Source: CAYNTH01 sp964427055 (GTDB lineage: Archaea > Aenigmatarchaeota > Aenigmatarchaeia > CG10238-14 > SCSR01). Taken from it: 23,166 nucleotides of DNA. Under the pieces are notes generated by a model that saw only the letters and a list, made by a program, of their open reading frames with translations, was not told where the DNA came from and ran no database searches. The position numbers and the translations under genes were made by a program. Positions 1-8,110 of this stretch are shown here, piece by piece. Location of the stretch: the NCBI GenBank assembly GCA_964427055.1, contig CAYRSQ010000010.1, forward strand, positions 1 to 23,166, read 5' to 3'. Position 1 is the stretch's first letter; each line of letters begins with the position of its first letter.

Positions 1-606
1 GTCTGGAGCCAGACCGCCGTGTAGGGGTTGTCGGGGTGGTCGAAGTCGGTCGTGACGACCCGGATGCTGTACTGGCCCGTGCCGAAGTCGGCCAGATTGA
101 CCGCCGCGTGGAACAGTCCGGTGCTCGAGTCATAGGTCATCGGCTGATCGAGGATGACCTGGTCGTCCACCCAGACCATCTCGCCGAACTCGTCCTGGTC
201 ATAGTGCCCCAGCCAGGTCATGCGGATGGTCGTGGAGACTTCCGTTGGTCCCAGCAGGTTGTTCGGCCGGCTGGCCAGCCGGACCTTGGCGGTGAATTCA
301 GCCGTCTGGGTCGAGATGTAGAAGAGCTGGTCGAACTCGTCCATCATTCCGCCGGCCGGCGTCACATCCAGCACGAGGGTGTCCTGGACGAACGCTCCCG
401 CCGGAAGGGCCATGGACCAGTCGTCGTTGTTGGCCTCATTTTCCTCGTGGATGGTGTTGTACTTGTCCACGACGGCGGAGATGGTGTGGGCCGCCTCCGG
501 ATCGATCCGGGCCGGCCAAGTGACCACGAAGTTGACCGAACTGTTGCCGCGGATCTTCGGCAGCTCCTGCCGGGCCGCCTCCTGGACCACCGCGTCGTCG
601 AGGCCG
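1..606 (-). CDS. CARDB/Ig-like repeat surface protein, partial at both ends
   Basis: The minus strand is open from about 606 to the window edge (about 200 codons) and reads as a plausible extracellular protein, while the plus-strand frames here look like its shadow. The stretch DKYNTIHEENEANND, after a beta-rich VNFVVTW segment, matches the CARDB-type Ig-like fold, in which a tandem-repeated adhesion module carries an E-x-N-E-x-N-N-D turn. It is followed by acidic, Asp/Tyr-rich beta segments such as WLGHYDQDEFGEMVWVDD. Such proteins are normally large and secreted or surface anchored; neither the signal peptide nor the anchor is in view. GC content is clearly higher than to the right. Its N-terminal side ends abruptly at about 605, where a plus-strand gene fragment begins. 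Function beyond a structural or adhesive role cannot be stated. Confidence 0.6.
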
Positions 607-607
607 C

Positions 608-1048
608 GATGTCGATCCCGCCGCCGTCGAAAAAAATTACCGGCAGATGCGGGAAAACAAAGAAACAAAGATATTACCTCTATGCCTGGACTTGACGAAC
701 CCCAGCCCGGCAATCGGCTGGGCTAATGAAGAGCGACATTCCCTGATCGAAAGGGGACCCGCCGATATGGTTCTTGCACTGGCGCTGATACATCATCTGG
801 CCATCTCCAACAATGTACCCTTCGGTCATATCGCAACTTTTTTAAGCCGGTTATGTCGGTTTCTGATTATCGAATTCGTCCCCAAGAACGACTCGCAAGT
901 TCAAAGGCTGCTCCGCACCAGAGAGGATATATTCCCCAATTACAACCAGGAACACTTTGAACAAGCATTCAACCATCACTTTCTGATTCTGGAAAGCCAG
1001 TGTGTGCCTGATACATTAAGAACGGTTTATTTGATGAGGCGAAAATGA
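608..1048 (+). pseudogene. NoeA-like class I SAM methyltransferase, 5'-truncated
   Basis: The frame is convincing from codon 608 (DVDPAAVEKNYRQMRENK) to the stop at 1048. It contains the C-terminal half of a class I methyltransferase: the end of motif II (DVDPAAVE), then LCLDLTNPSPAIGW, ADMVLALALIHHLAI and LIIEFVPKNDSQVQ. These are hallmarks of the NoeA-like methyltransferases found in nodulation and polysaccharide loci. The SAM-binding glycine motif that should precede it is missing, because upstream of about 605 the DNA belongs to an unrelated minus-strand gene. The ATG at 647 is internal to the domain and not a credible native start. Its stop overlaps the next start in an ATGA, so it was once translationally coupled to the sulfatase-like gene. 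It is probably non-functional unless the truncation is an assembly artefact. Confidence 0.7.
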
Positions 1049-1553
1049 GTGATAAGTTGGCTTTATTACACCCCCTTCTTTTATCGATCCTTTTTGTGAT
1101 TATGCCATATATGCAATATGCCGGACTGATACCTCCCGCGCAGGTTGTAATGCCTTTTATTGTGATTTGTTTGCTTGCTTTATTTTTCTATTTAATTATC
1201 AAGTGCTTTGTAAAAAAGGCGGCTGTAGCAGTTGCGTATTGTCCCCGTTGTTGATATTATTTCTTAATTATTCGATTTTACACTTCTACATTTCATCTCT
1301 AATAGGGGAATCAAAACTTCATGTGCCTGTTTTGATTCTTGCTATACTTGTTATGATGATTATCCTTGTGGTCTATATTGTTAAGATTCTGCGAGCGCAC
1401 GAAGTCACCATAAGAAATGTCAACAAAGCTATTTTTATAATTGCTTCTGGATTAATTATTTTCAATATTTTCAGCATAGCCTTGCAATCTATTGCTACAG
1501 CGAGGATAACCAAGTCGGCGGGTATGACTGGCATTCCTTTGCAAAAAACATAG
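1045..1553 (+). pseudogene. Sulfatase-like membrane transferase, frameshifted N-terminal fragment
   Basis: Two overlapping frames together encode a run of hydrophobic helices: 1045-1254 (start MSDKLALLHPLLLSILF) and the frame that continues to the stop at 1553 (SPLLILFLNYSILHFYI, HVPVLILAILVMMIILVVYIV, AIFIIASGLIIFNIF). The order of helices and the spacing resemble the N-terminal membrane domain of the complete sulfatase-like gene at 10125-11687, so this looks like a paralogue. One extra C in the CCCC run at 1243-1246 would join the frames. No alkaline-phosphatase catalytic domain follows, so even with the frameshift repaired it is only an N-terminal stub. It starts in an ATGA overlap with the methyltransferase remnant. 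The membrane-domain identification is inferred from the paralogue. Confidence 0.5.
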
Positions 1554-1659
1554 GGAGAGCTTTGCACAGCAAGTTATTCTACCCGAGATTTGTTTTGGGG
1601 TCGATTTTTTAGGAAACTATATTCAAGATCCGGCCGATGATGAAGAAAGATATCCTAAG
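1554..1659 (+). other. Short unexplained stretch, open in two frames
   Basis: Between the stub's stop and the deacetylase start the DNA still looks coding. One frame (GGYDWHSFAKNIGRA up to LGSIF) is open until a stop after the T6 run at 1605-1610. The deacetylase frame is open from about 1528 (FGVDFLGNYIQDPADDEERY). An added T in that run would join the first frame to the second. I do not recognise either product. It may be the end of a lost gene or an N-terminal extension of the deacetylase. Confidence 0.25.
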
Positions 1660-2685
1660 ATGTTTTTTCGTAATTTATTTTTCAACTCAAAAAAATTGAT
1701 CGCGGACATGATTGACCGGACAGGTTTTATTGATATAGGCCTGAGGCTTTCTAAAAGGCGTTTTATCTTCGGGTATCATCGTGTATTGCCTGATCATACC
1801 GCGAAGAATGCATTTATTCAGTCGTGCATGGTGACTTCGTCGAGTGCCTTTGAAGCACAGATAAACTGGATGAAAAATTGTGGTAAGATCGTTAACCTTG
1901 AAAAGATTGTAAACTTCGAGCAGAAAAATCATGAACCTTGGTTTGCGATCACCTTTGATGATGGATGGAAGGATACATTTGACTGCGCATATCCTATACT
2001 AAAAAAACACAATGTTCCTGCCATGGTATTCTTGGCAACGGATGCTGTTTCGACCGGAAACATGCCGTGGCCTGACGAGGTTTATGAAAAAGCAGGTGAA
2101 GCTATTATACGCGGTAGGGGTGATTCTGTCAGAGCATATTTTGTGGAAGATTTCTTGCTAAAGCCTGATGATGTTACCCGGCGTGATTACAGAGAGATCT
2201 TAGATGCGTTTATTGAAACGCTTAAGTTGTGTGATGCCCAGGAGCGATCGATTAGAATCCGAAAATACTATGAGAGAATCGGAGCTCCTATTCTGCCGAT
2301 TTCGGGAAGTATGATGTCTTGGGATGATGCGAGAGCTATGCTTTCTTCGGGGGTGATTTCATTCGGTTCGCATACAAAAAGTCACTTGATTCTTCAGGGG
2401 AGTGATCCTGTGACTATCTCTGATGAGCTAACCGAGTCAAAAAAAGTTATTCAACAGCAACTGGGTGTGGAATGTGACTGGTTTGCCTATCCAAACGCCC
2501 GATGGGAAAGGCAGCATGAAAGAATCTTGACCAGTGCCGGGTATCGGTACAGCGTTACCTTGATATCAAAGAAACTTGAGAGAACTGATCCAGCCCACCT
2601 GCTTCCGAGGTACATGGTTTATGACGATATTGCGGGCGTATTTGGCTACTTGAAATTGCGAATGCTCGGCATACCCTTTTATTAA
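1660..2685 (+). CDS. Polysaccharide deacetylase (NodB homology domain)
   Basis: A 341-residue protein with the carbohydrate esterase 4 fold. RRFIFGYHRVLP (about 33-44) leads the domain. Motif 1, AITFDDGW (about 96-103), supplies the catalytic base Asp and a metal-binding Asp. Motif 2, GSHTKSH (about 236-242), supplies the two metal-binding His. FAYPN and YRYSVTL are later conserved strands. Family members remove N-acetyl groups from GlcNAc-type sugars in a metal-dependent way. The lack of a signal peptide suggests it acts on a cytoplasmic lipid-linked intermediate. The ATG at 1660 has no strong ribosome binding site and the frame is open upstream to about 1528, so the start is uncertain. It lies 26 bases before the following glycosyltransferase, probably in one operon. 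Confidence 0.9.
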   Translation: MFFRNLFFNSKKLIADMIDRTGFIDIGLRLSKRRFIFGYHRVLPDHTAKNAFIQSCMVTSSSAFEAQINWMKNCGKIVNLEKIVNFEQKNHEPWFAITFDDGWKDTFDCAYPILKKHNVPAMVFLATDAVSTGNMPWPDEVYEKAGEAIIRGRGDSVRAYFVEDFLLKPDDVTRRDYREILDAFIETLKLCDAQERSIRIRKYYERIGAPILPISGSMMSWDDARAMLSSGVISFGSHTKSHLILQGSDPVTISDELTESKKVIQQQLGVECDWFAYPNARWERQHERILTSAGYRYSVTLISKKLERTDPAHLLPRYMVYDDIAGVFGYLKLRMLGIPFY

Positions 2686-2711
2686 TCCTGGGGAGGTTAG
2701 CAAAAGAAGTT

Positions 2712-3848
2712 ATGAGGACAGTTAATACTGATGTGAAGATACTTGGGGTTATCGATGAAGACCCTTTTGACTTCAGGACGTGGTCGGGAATTTCACAATA
2801 CTTGTTCCAATCGCTAAAAGGGAAGGGGAATCTTTGTGGGGCAGTGAGCGCTGAACCCTCCCGATATATAAGTACGATATATAAATTGTTAAGCTTTTAT
2901 CCAAACATAGATCTGTGGAAGACACGCTATCATCATAATACTGGTTATTTCAAACAGATGACAAAGGCCGCACTAAATAATATTGAAGGGTTTCACAGTG
3001 ACGAGTATAACGTTATCCTTCAGGTGGGAGCATGGTATGATCTTACCGGAAGAAAAGGAAAACGGACGGTATCGTATCATGACGGTAATCTCTATGCCTT
3101 TTTGGCGAATGAACGGCACAGGTATTTGGAAGGTCGGGGGTTCATTAAAAAGTGCCTTGCTCATGAAAGGGTTCTTTACCATAAGATGGACCTCTTATTT
3201 ACAATGAGTGACTGGCTACGAGAAATGTTCTGTGAAGGGTTTGATCTGAATCCTGATAAAATAGTGACTGTCGGCGCCGGGATTAATCTGCCCTATACCT
3301 TAAAAGTTGATAACAAGAATTATGACAGGAAGAGAATATTGTTTGTTGGCAAGGCATTCGAGAGAAAAGGGGGAAATATCCTGTTAAAGGCTTTCCAAGA
3401 GGTGCGGAGAGAATTACCCGATGCCGAGTTAATTATAATCGGTTCTCAGTTGACTGCCGTGCCCGATGGGGTAACATGCCTAGGGTATCTCTCAAAGGAT
3501 AAAGATACTGATAAACTGTTGAACGAATATTCAAAAGCAACGCTCTTTGTAATGCCGTCACTATATGAACCTTTTGGTATAGTGTTTGCCGAAGCGATGG
3601 CGCATAAGCTCCCCTGTATTGGGACACGGAATTGCGCAATGCCGGAACTCATAAAAGATGGTGAGACGGGCTATCTCGTTCCGGTTGGTGATTATAAAGA
3701 TCTTTCAGAGAGGATTATATATATCCTGAAAAATCCTGTAAAAGCTAGGGAATTAGGAGAAAAGGGTTTTGAACATTATCTGGAAAATTATACCTGGGAT
3801 AGGGTAACCGACAAAATGGTTGATGCCATAAAGGACAGGCTTTTGTAG
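2712..3848 (+). CDS. GT4-family glycosyltransferase (group 1)
   Basis: A 378-residue retaining GT-B glycosyltransferase. The N-terminal domain contains the acceptor-side Rossmann segments (ILGVIDEDPFDFRTWSG). The linker KIVTVGAGINLPY is followed by the nucleotide-sugar domain: RILFVGKAFERKGGNILL, AELIIIGSQL, and the donor-site E-x7-E motif in YEPFGIVFAEAM, then GYLVPVGD. It would add one sugar from an NDP-sugar (identity unknown) to a lipid-linked glycan at the cytoplasmic face of the membrane. GGGAGG at 2690-2696 lies 15 bases upstream of the ATG, a long spacing, and AAGAAG is nearer. The frame is intact, unlike several neighbours. Confidence 0.9.
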   Translation: MRTVNTDVKILGVIDEDPFDFRTWSGISQYLFQSLKGKGNLCGAVSAEPSRYISTIYKLLSFYPNIDLWKTRYHHNTGYFKQMTKAALNNIEGFHSDEYNVILQVGAWYDLTGRKGKRTVSYHDGNLYAFLANERHRYLEGRGFIKKCLAHERVLYHKMDLLFTMSDWLREMFCEGFDLNPDKIVTVGAGINLPYTLKVDNKNYDRKRILFVGKAFERKGGNILLKAFQEVRRELPDAELIIIGSQLTAVPDGVTCLGYLSKDKDTDKLLNEYSKATLFVMPSLYEPFGIVFAEAMAHKLPCIGTRNCAMPELIKDGETGYLVPVGDYKDLSERIIYILKNPVKARELGEKGFEHYLENYTWDRVTDKMVDAIKDRLL

Positions 3849-3852
3849 AATA

Positions 3853-4376
3853 ATGTGTGGCGATGGCTAATTCTGCTATTTTGCCAAGCGCTATATCCAT
3901 GTTGAAGAGCCCGATTTCTTGGAAAAACTTTTCTGGATGTGCGTGTTCAATCTGGAAATCACTTTTACAACAAACGGATAGCGGATTTGGATGTACATGA
4001 TGTGTTTGATGGGGTAGTCACCTTTGAGGTCCTTGAAAATATTCGAGATGATGATGCTCCAGCCTTTATGGAGGCTAAACCGTTGCCAGAGACGATGCCG
4101 TTATCATATTTACAGCTTTTCCCATTAGGAAACCTCGCGAAGAAAGCACTTCAAACATTAAACAGAATACCACTGCGAAGAGCACGGGGACCGTTTTTCA
4201 GAGAGATGGCCATCGTTGGTCACAACCGGACGAATAGCCTGCACCGTAAGATATTTTCGATCATGAATATTGTTTCGCGGATCTTTTATTCGGATCGTTT
4301 ATCCTGGAAGTATCAGCATTTTATAGATGCCGTCATGCAGGGCGAAGGGACGCTACTGGTTGCGGCACGTCCATGA
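3853..4376 (+). pseudogene. Decayed class I SAM methyltransferase
   Basis: A recognisable methyltransferase appears in pieces across frames. One frame gives YFAKRYIHVEEPDFLEKLF (from about 3871), resembling the N-terminal helix before motif I. Another frame, from about 3942 to 4376, gives FDGVVTFEVLENIRDDDA, the typical post-motif II region, and ends with GEGTLLVAARP, a typical methyltransferase C-terminus. The glycine-rich SAM motif is missing and the centre appears compressed by internal deletions and at least one frameshift. The ATG at 3939 is not a native start. The product was probably once a small glycan or sugar methyltransferase of this operon. Identification rests on short motifs only. 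Confidence 0.5.
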
Positions 4377-4405
4377 AGATAAAACCGAAGGTTATTATCG
4401 CCTAA
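4373..4405 (+). pseudogene. Ten-codon stump of a lost gene
   Basis: The methyltransferase remnant's TGA (4374-4376) overlaps an ATG in ATGA. The downstream codons read MKIKPKVIIA and then TAA. Basic residues followed by a hydrophobic strand are how many glycosyltransferases begin, and ATGA coupling is common in this operon. It is probably the start of a deleted glycosyltransferase joined to the next gene. It is too short to identify. Confidence 0.25.
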
Positions 4406-4442
4406 TCGCGATTTGTCGCTTTTAAATAAAATATTCAGAGGT

Positions 4443-5585
4443 ATGTGGTTACAAGTGATAGAGGTGCTGTTCATAAGTTCCATATTGTCGGTGCTCTTTG
4501 CGTACTTCGGTTACCCTCTCACGCTACTGGGACTTTCGATGTTTAGGAGACGACCGATAACGGTGGGTGATATCACGCCCTCTGTCACGGTAATCATTGC
4601 TGCGTACAATGAGGAAGCACAGATCGAGGCGAAACTGGAGAATACCCTCCTTATGGAATACCCCAAAGACAAGGTGCAAATTATTGTAGTTTCCGATGCT
4701 TCAACCGACAGAACAAACCATATCGTTAAGCAATATATCGAAAGGGGAGTAGAACTTGTAGAAACCGATAGGCGGGTGGGGAAGGAAGGAGCACAGCGGC
4801 AGGCGCTTCGCCACGCGCGGGGAGAGATCATAATATTTACGGATGTGGCAACACTGAGCGATGCCCGTTGTCTGAAAAATATAGTCCGAAATTTTGCGGA
4901 TAAAACAATCGGGTGTGTGAGTAGTAAAGATCGGGTAATCAACGACGGGGGAAAAATAGGAGGCGAGGGGGTTTACGTAAAATATGAGATGTGGCTTCGG
5001 GCGCTGGAATCACGCGTTGGATCGATTGTCGGTTTGAGCGGTTCTCTCTTTGCGGTTAGGTCATCCCTGTGTCGGGATTTTTCCGAGGACCAGCAGAGCG
5101 ATTTTAGGATGGTTTTTGTGTGTATTCGCCAAGGTCTGCGAGGGATAAGCGATCCCTCAGTGGTCGGGTTCTACCGAGATGTTCCCGATGAGGCGGACGA
5201 ATTTAATCGAAAGGTGAGGACCATGGTACGAGCCCTCGCCGTTTTTTTCAAAAACACCGATGTGCTGGCAGTGTGGAGGTATGGGATTGCCTCGTATGCC
5301 CTTCTTTGTCACAAATTGTTGCGCTGGATCGTCCCCTGGTTCTTGATCATCGCTTTTGTTTCAAGTGCGATTCTGACCTTTCAATCTCTACCGTATCTTG
5401 TTCTTTTTTTAGCACAGCTTTTATTCTATCTGGGGGCGGCAATGGGAATTAAGAATCGGGAAAATACCAATTCCCTTTTACGGGTGGCTACCTACTTTGT
5501 CAGGGTGAACCTCTCAATAGCGATCGCTTGGGTGCTTTATCTGCGGGGCACAAGGATCGTAACATGGGAACCGACAAGGCGATGA
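4443..5585 (+). CDS. Membrane GT2-family glycosyltransferase
   Basis: An inverting GT-A glycosyltransferase with one N-terminal and about three C-terminal membrane helices. VTVIIAAYNEEAQI is the nucleotide-binding strand, VVSDASTDRT the first Asp motif, and IIFTDVATLSD carries the metal-binding D-x-A type site. GLSGSLFAVRSSL and SDFRMVFVCIRQGLRG follow, where this family usually has an ED(F/Y) acceptor motif. C-terminal helices span WIVPWFLIIAFVSSAIL and YLVLFLAQLLFYLGAA. The layout matches processive or lipid-carrier-linked GT2 enzymes such as those of succinoglycan or hyaluronan type. I start at the ATG at 4443, which has AGAGG very close upstream; an in-frame TTG at 4413 would add ten residues. 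It is preceded by the stump of a lost gene. Confidence 0.88.
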   Translation: MWLQVIEVLFISSILSVLFAYFGYPLTLLGLSMFRRRPITVGDITPSVTVIIAAYNEEAQIEAKLENTLLMEYPKDKVQIIVVSDASTDRTNHIVKQYIERGVELVETDRRVGKEGAQRQALRHARGEIIIFTDVATLSDARCLKNIVRNFADKTIGCVSSKDRVINDGGKIGGEGVYVKYEMWLRALESRVGSIVGLSGSLFAVRSSLCRDFSEDQQSDFRMVFVCIRQGLRGISDPSVVGFYRDVPDEADEFNRKVRTMVRALAVFFKNTDVLAVWRYGIASYALLCHKLLRWIVPWFLIIAFVSSAILTFQSLPYLVLFLAQLLFYLGAAMGIKNRENTNSLLRVATYFVRVNLSIAIAWVLYLRGTRIVTWEPTRR

Positions 5586-5679
5586 ATTGATAATGTAACT
5601 TACTGTTAGATGTGACATGGCGTAACCTCTGTTGAGAAGAACGGACATCTTGTGAGCCGAAAATAAATGCAGAATAGCG

Positions 5680-6906
5680 ATGCTGAATTTAAAACACAAT
5701 ATGGATGGACAAATAATTACAATTAAAGCTGTCGGGGATATCTGCCCTGGTGATGTTTCCATTCTTGGTTTAGGGGTTTGTAGCCTTACAATAAAAAGGG
5801 GAGTAGCTTTTCCGTTTAAATATGTCGCCAATGAATTTTCAGAAGCGGATATTGTAATTGGTAATCTTGAAGGAATGCTTTCAAAGAAAATGAAGAAGGG
5901 CTCTTCACCTCACCTTCTATTTTGTGGGTTACCTGAGTTTGCGAATGAATTGAAAAAAACAGGATTTAACGTAATTAGTGTAGCAAATAATCATGTACTT
6001 GATAACGGTGTTAAAATATTTTTGGCAACGGTTGAGTTACTACAGACTCAGGGGATTGAAGTATGCGGCCTGAGAGGCAAGGAAGAATTTTATTCTGAAC
6101 CGGCAATCGTCAGAGTGCATGAAAAAACGATTGGGATTCTGAGCTATAATTGGATTGCCACGGATAAGTTTCCTTTTGTTGATCAATACATTGCACAGTC
6201 CAAGGATAGCGTTGTCAACTATACATGGAATCGCAATAATCTCAAAGATAAAGAAAATCAAGATGCGTATCTTAATAAAAATGTCAATGTTATTAATGAT
6301 ATCAAGATGTTAAAACAAAAAGTTGATATTGTCATATTAATTCCTCACTGGGCTTTTGAATTTGTACATTATCCTCCATATGGAGTCACTCTTGAAGCTC
6401 GTTCTTTTATAGATGCCGGTGCGGATCTTATTGTTGGTAACCATCCACATGTAATTCAAGGGTACGAAAAATATAATAGCAAGGATATTTTCTATAGCTT
6501 GGGTAACTTTATTTTTGATTCAAGAAAAAAGATTACCCATGATTCAGCGATCTTGCAGGCGATAATTAATAAAGATCGGGAAGTGAATTGTTCATTAAAG
6601 TTCATAAGATTGAATAAAAAATTCCAACCGACATATCCAAGTGTAGATGTAGAAGAGGAGATGAGAAAAATTATTAAAGAGTCTAATTTGAAGATTTCGT
6701 CCCCTGAAAAAAAAGAGCTATTGAACGATGATAGTTGTTATAGAAAATTTGAAAAACAATATAATCTAAAGAAATATCAAACGATTATCGATCATTTTCA
6801 AGCCATATTCGTTTATCCTGCAGTCATAAAAGTTATCTTGAAAAAAGTCTTGGGCTTTGTGCACATTATAAGACTGAGATTGCAGGGGAAAAGGGTACGA
6901 TGGTGA
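5680..6906 (+). CDS. CapA-family protein (PGA_cap metallophosphatase fold)
   Basis: A 408-residue CapA-like protein. AVGDICPGD near the start, VIGNLEGML, ISVANNHVLDNG, IPHWAFEF, IVGNHPHVIQGYE and YSLGNFIFD are the successive metal-site motifs of the PGA_cap family, related to calcineurin-type phosphoesterases. The founding member CapA takes part in poly-gamma-glutamate capsule synthesis or export. Homologues without CapB/CapC partners, as here, have unclear roles in surface polymers. No signal peptide or membrane helix is obvious, which is unusual because many CapA proteins are membrane anchored. AT-rich like the next two genes. It overlaps the following GT4 by 7 bases, so the two are translationally coupled. 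The start could also be the ATG at 5701. Confidence 0.87.
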   Translation: MLNLKHNMDGQIITIKAVGDICPGDVSILGLGVCSLTIKRGVAFPFKYVANEFSEADIVIGNLEGMLSKKMKKGSSPHLLFCGLPEFANELKKTGFNVISVANNHVLDNGVKIFLATVELLQTQGIEVCGLRGKEEFYSEPAIVRVHEKTIGILSYNWIATDKFPFVDQYIAQSKDSVVNYTWNRNNLKDKENQDAYLNKNVNVINDIKMLKQKVDIVILIPHWAFEFVHYPPYGVTLEARSFIDAGADLIVGNHPHVIQGYEKYNSKDIFYSLGNFIFDSRKKITHDSAILQAIINKDREVNCSLKFIRLNKKFQPTYPSVDVEEEMRKIIKESNLKISSPEKKELLNDDSCYRKFEKQYNLKKYQTIIDHFQAIFVYPAVIKVILKKVLGFVHIIRLRLQGKRVRW

Positions 6907-8072
6907 GGGAAAGTCGCCGTTCCTCAACTAATGAATTTGAAATTTTCCATGTCATATCCGGAGACTTATGGGCTGGAGCAGAGGCGCAAGTGTTTCAGAC
7001 TCTGGCGAACTTGACTACTCCATTTAAAGATAAAATAATTGTTATTCTTTTTAATGATGGCCAACTAAAAACAAAATTAAATGCTTCTGGCCTAAAAACG
7101 ATTCTAATCGATGAAAAAGAAAATGGCCCTTGGGGTATTATAAAAAAGTTGTCTCAATTGATGAAAAGGTATGATCCGAGAATAATTCACGTTCACGCAT
7201 ATAAAGAACATATCCTAGGACAATTAGCTATTTATTTATCAAAAAAATCTAGACATGTTTTCAGAACATTCCATGGTATTACAACGATTCCTAAAAATGT
7301 ATCAATCTTAAAGAAATTAAAATCGGTAATCATTCATCTAGTCGAAAAAACCTTTCTCAATCATGATCGTATAAATATTATTGCTGTATCAAAGGATTTA
7401 GAGAGGTTTTTGACGAAGGTATTCCCCAAAGCTCATATAACGCAGATTTACAATTCAATTAGATGTCCGATCGAGAATAATGATCATGAAATAGCTATAA
7501 GAAAGCAGTTCAATATAGGGAAAGATACATTATGGATTGGCACGTTAGCTCGTTTAGCCGAAGTTAAAAACTTACCGCTTCTGATTGAAGTAGCCAAGTA
7601 TCTGAGATCTCGGAAGGTTAATTTTGTCATTTCGATTTTTGGTGATGGCCCCTTAAAGCAAATCCTTCAGGAGCAAATTGATGCCAGTGATTTGAAAAAT
7701 CATGTTCGGTTAGAAGGTTTTAATGCGAATATTTTACCGATATTGCGTACATTTGACATCTTTACCATAACTTCTTTCCATGAGGGTTTGCCGATGAGCT
7801 TACTCGAGGCAATGGCGGTAGGTACCCCAGTGATTAGTACAAACGTAGGAGGGATTGTCGAAGTAATTGTTGATGGTGAATCAGGCTTTTTAGTCAGCAA
7901 TATGAGCCCAACTGCGTTTGGTGATAAGATTATGCTGTTATATGAAAATAAGAATATTCAAATTGACGTTCGTAATAATGGAAAACGGACAATTGAAGAA
8001 AAATTCAATATATTTAAAAACAACCAGCTTCTTGAGAACCTATACAAAAAGGAATTGGCCCGAAGTTATTGA
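6900..8072 (+). CDS. GT4-family glycosyltransferase
   Basis: A 390-residue retaining GT-B glycosyltransferase. The N-terminal domain has FHVISGDLWAGAEAQV, typical of GT4 enzymes that recognise a lipid-linked acceptor, then IIHVHAYKEHILG and IAVSKDLERFL. The C-terminal domain has IGTLARLAEVKNLPLLIEV, ISIFGDGPLK, and the donor motif SFHEGLPMSLLEAMAVGTPV followed by GGIVEVIVDGESGFLV. The start ATG at 6900 has AAAAGGG just upstream and overlaps the end of capA by 7 bases. Transferred sugar and linkage cannot be read from the sequence. AT-rich codon use matches capA and suggests shared ancestry or joint acquisition. Confidence 0.92.
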   Translation: MVRESRRSSTNEFEIFHVISGDLWAGAEAQVFQTLANLTTPFKDKIIVILFNDGQLKTKLNASGLKTILIDEKENGPWGIIKKLSQLMKRYDPRIIHVHAYKEHILGQLAIYLSKKSRHVFRTFHGITTIPKNVSILKKLKSVIIHLVEKTFLNHDRINIIAVSKDLERFLTKVFPKAHITQIYNSIRCPIENNDHEIAIRKQFNIGKDTLWIGTLARLAEVKNLPLLIEVAKYLRSRKVNFVISIFGDGPLKQILQEQIDASDLKNHVRLEGFNANILPILRTFDIFTITSFHEGLPMSLLEAMAVGTPVISTNVGGIVEVIVDGESGFLVSNMSPTAFGDKIMLLYENKNIQIDVRNNGKRTIEEKFNIFKNNQLLENLYKKELARSY

Positions 8073-8099
8073 TATCTATGTCCCAGTTGTCTACTGGTT

Positions 8100-8104
8100 G
8101 GAGG
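8100..8104 (+). promoter_or_regulatory. Ribosome binding site that fixes the start at 8111
   Basis: GGAGG followed by TATAAA and then ATG. It chooses ATG 8111 over two upstream in-frame starts and lies just after the preceding gene's stop at 8072. Confidence 0.7.
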
Positions 8105-8110
8105 TATAAA

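Noticed and set aside
36..726. Long plus-strand open frames over the first 700 bases
   Set aside because: They lie opposite a convincing minus-strand CARDB-like protein, and their composition (many R, G, V, H) is typical of antisense shadows in GC-rich DNA.
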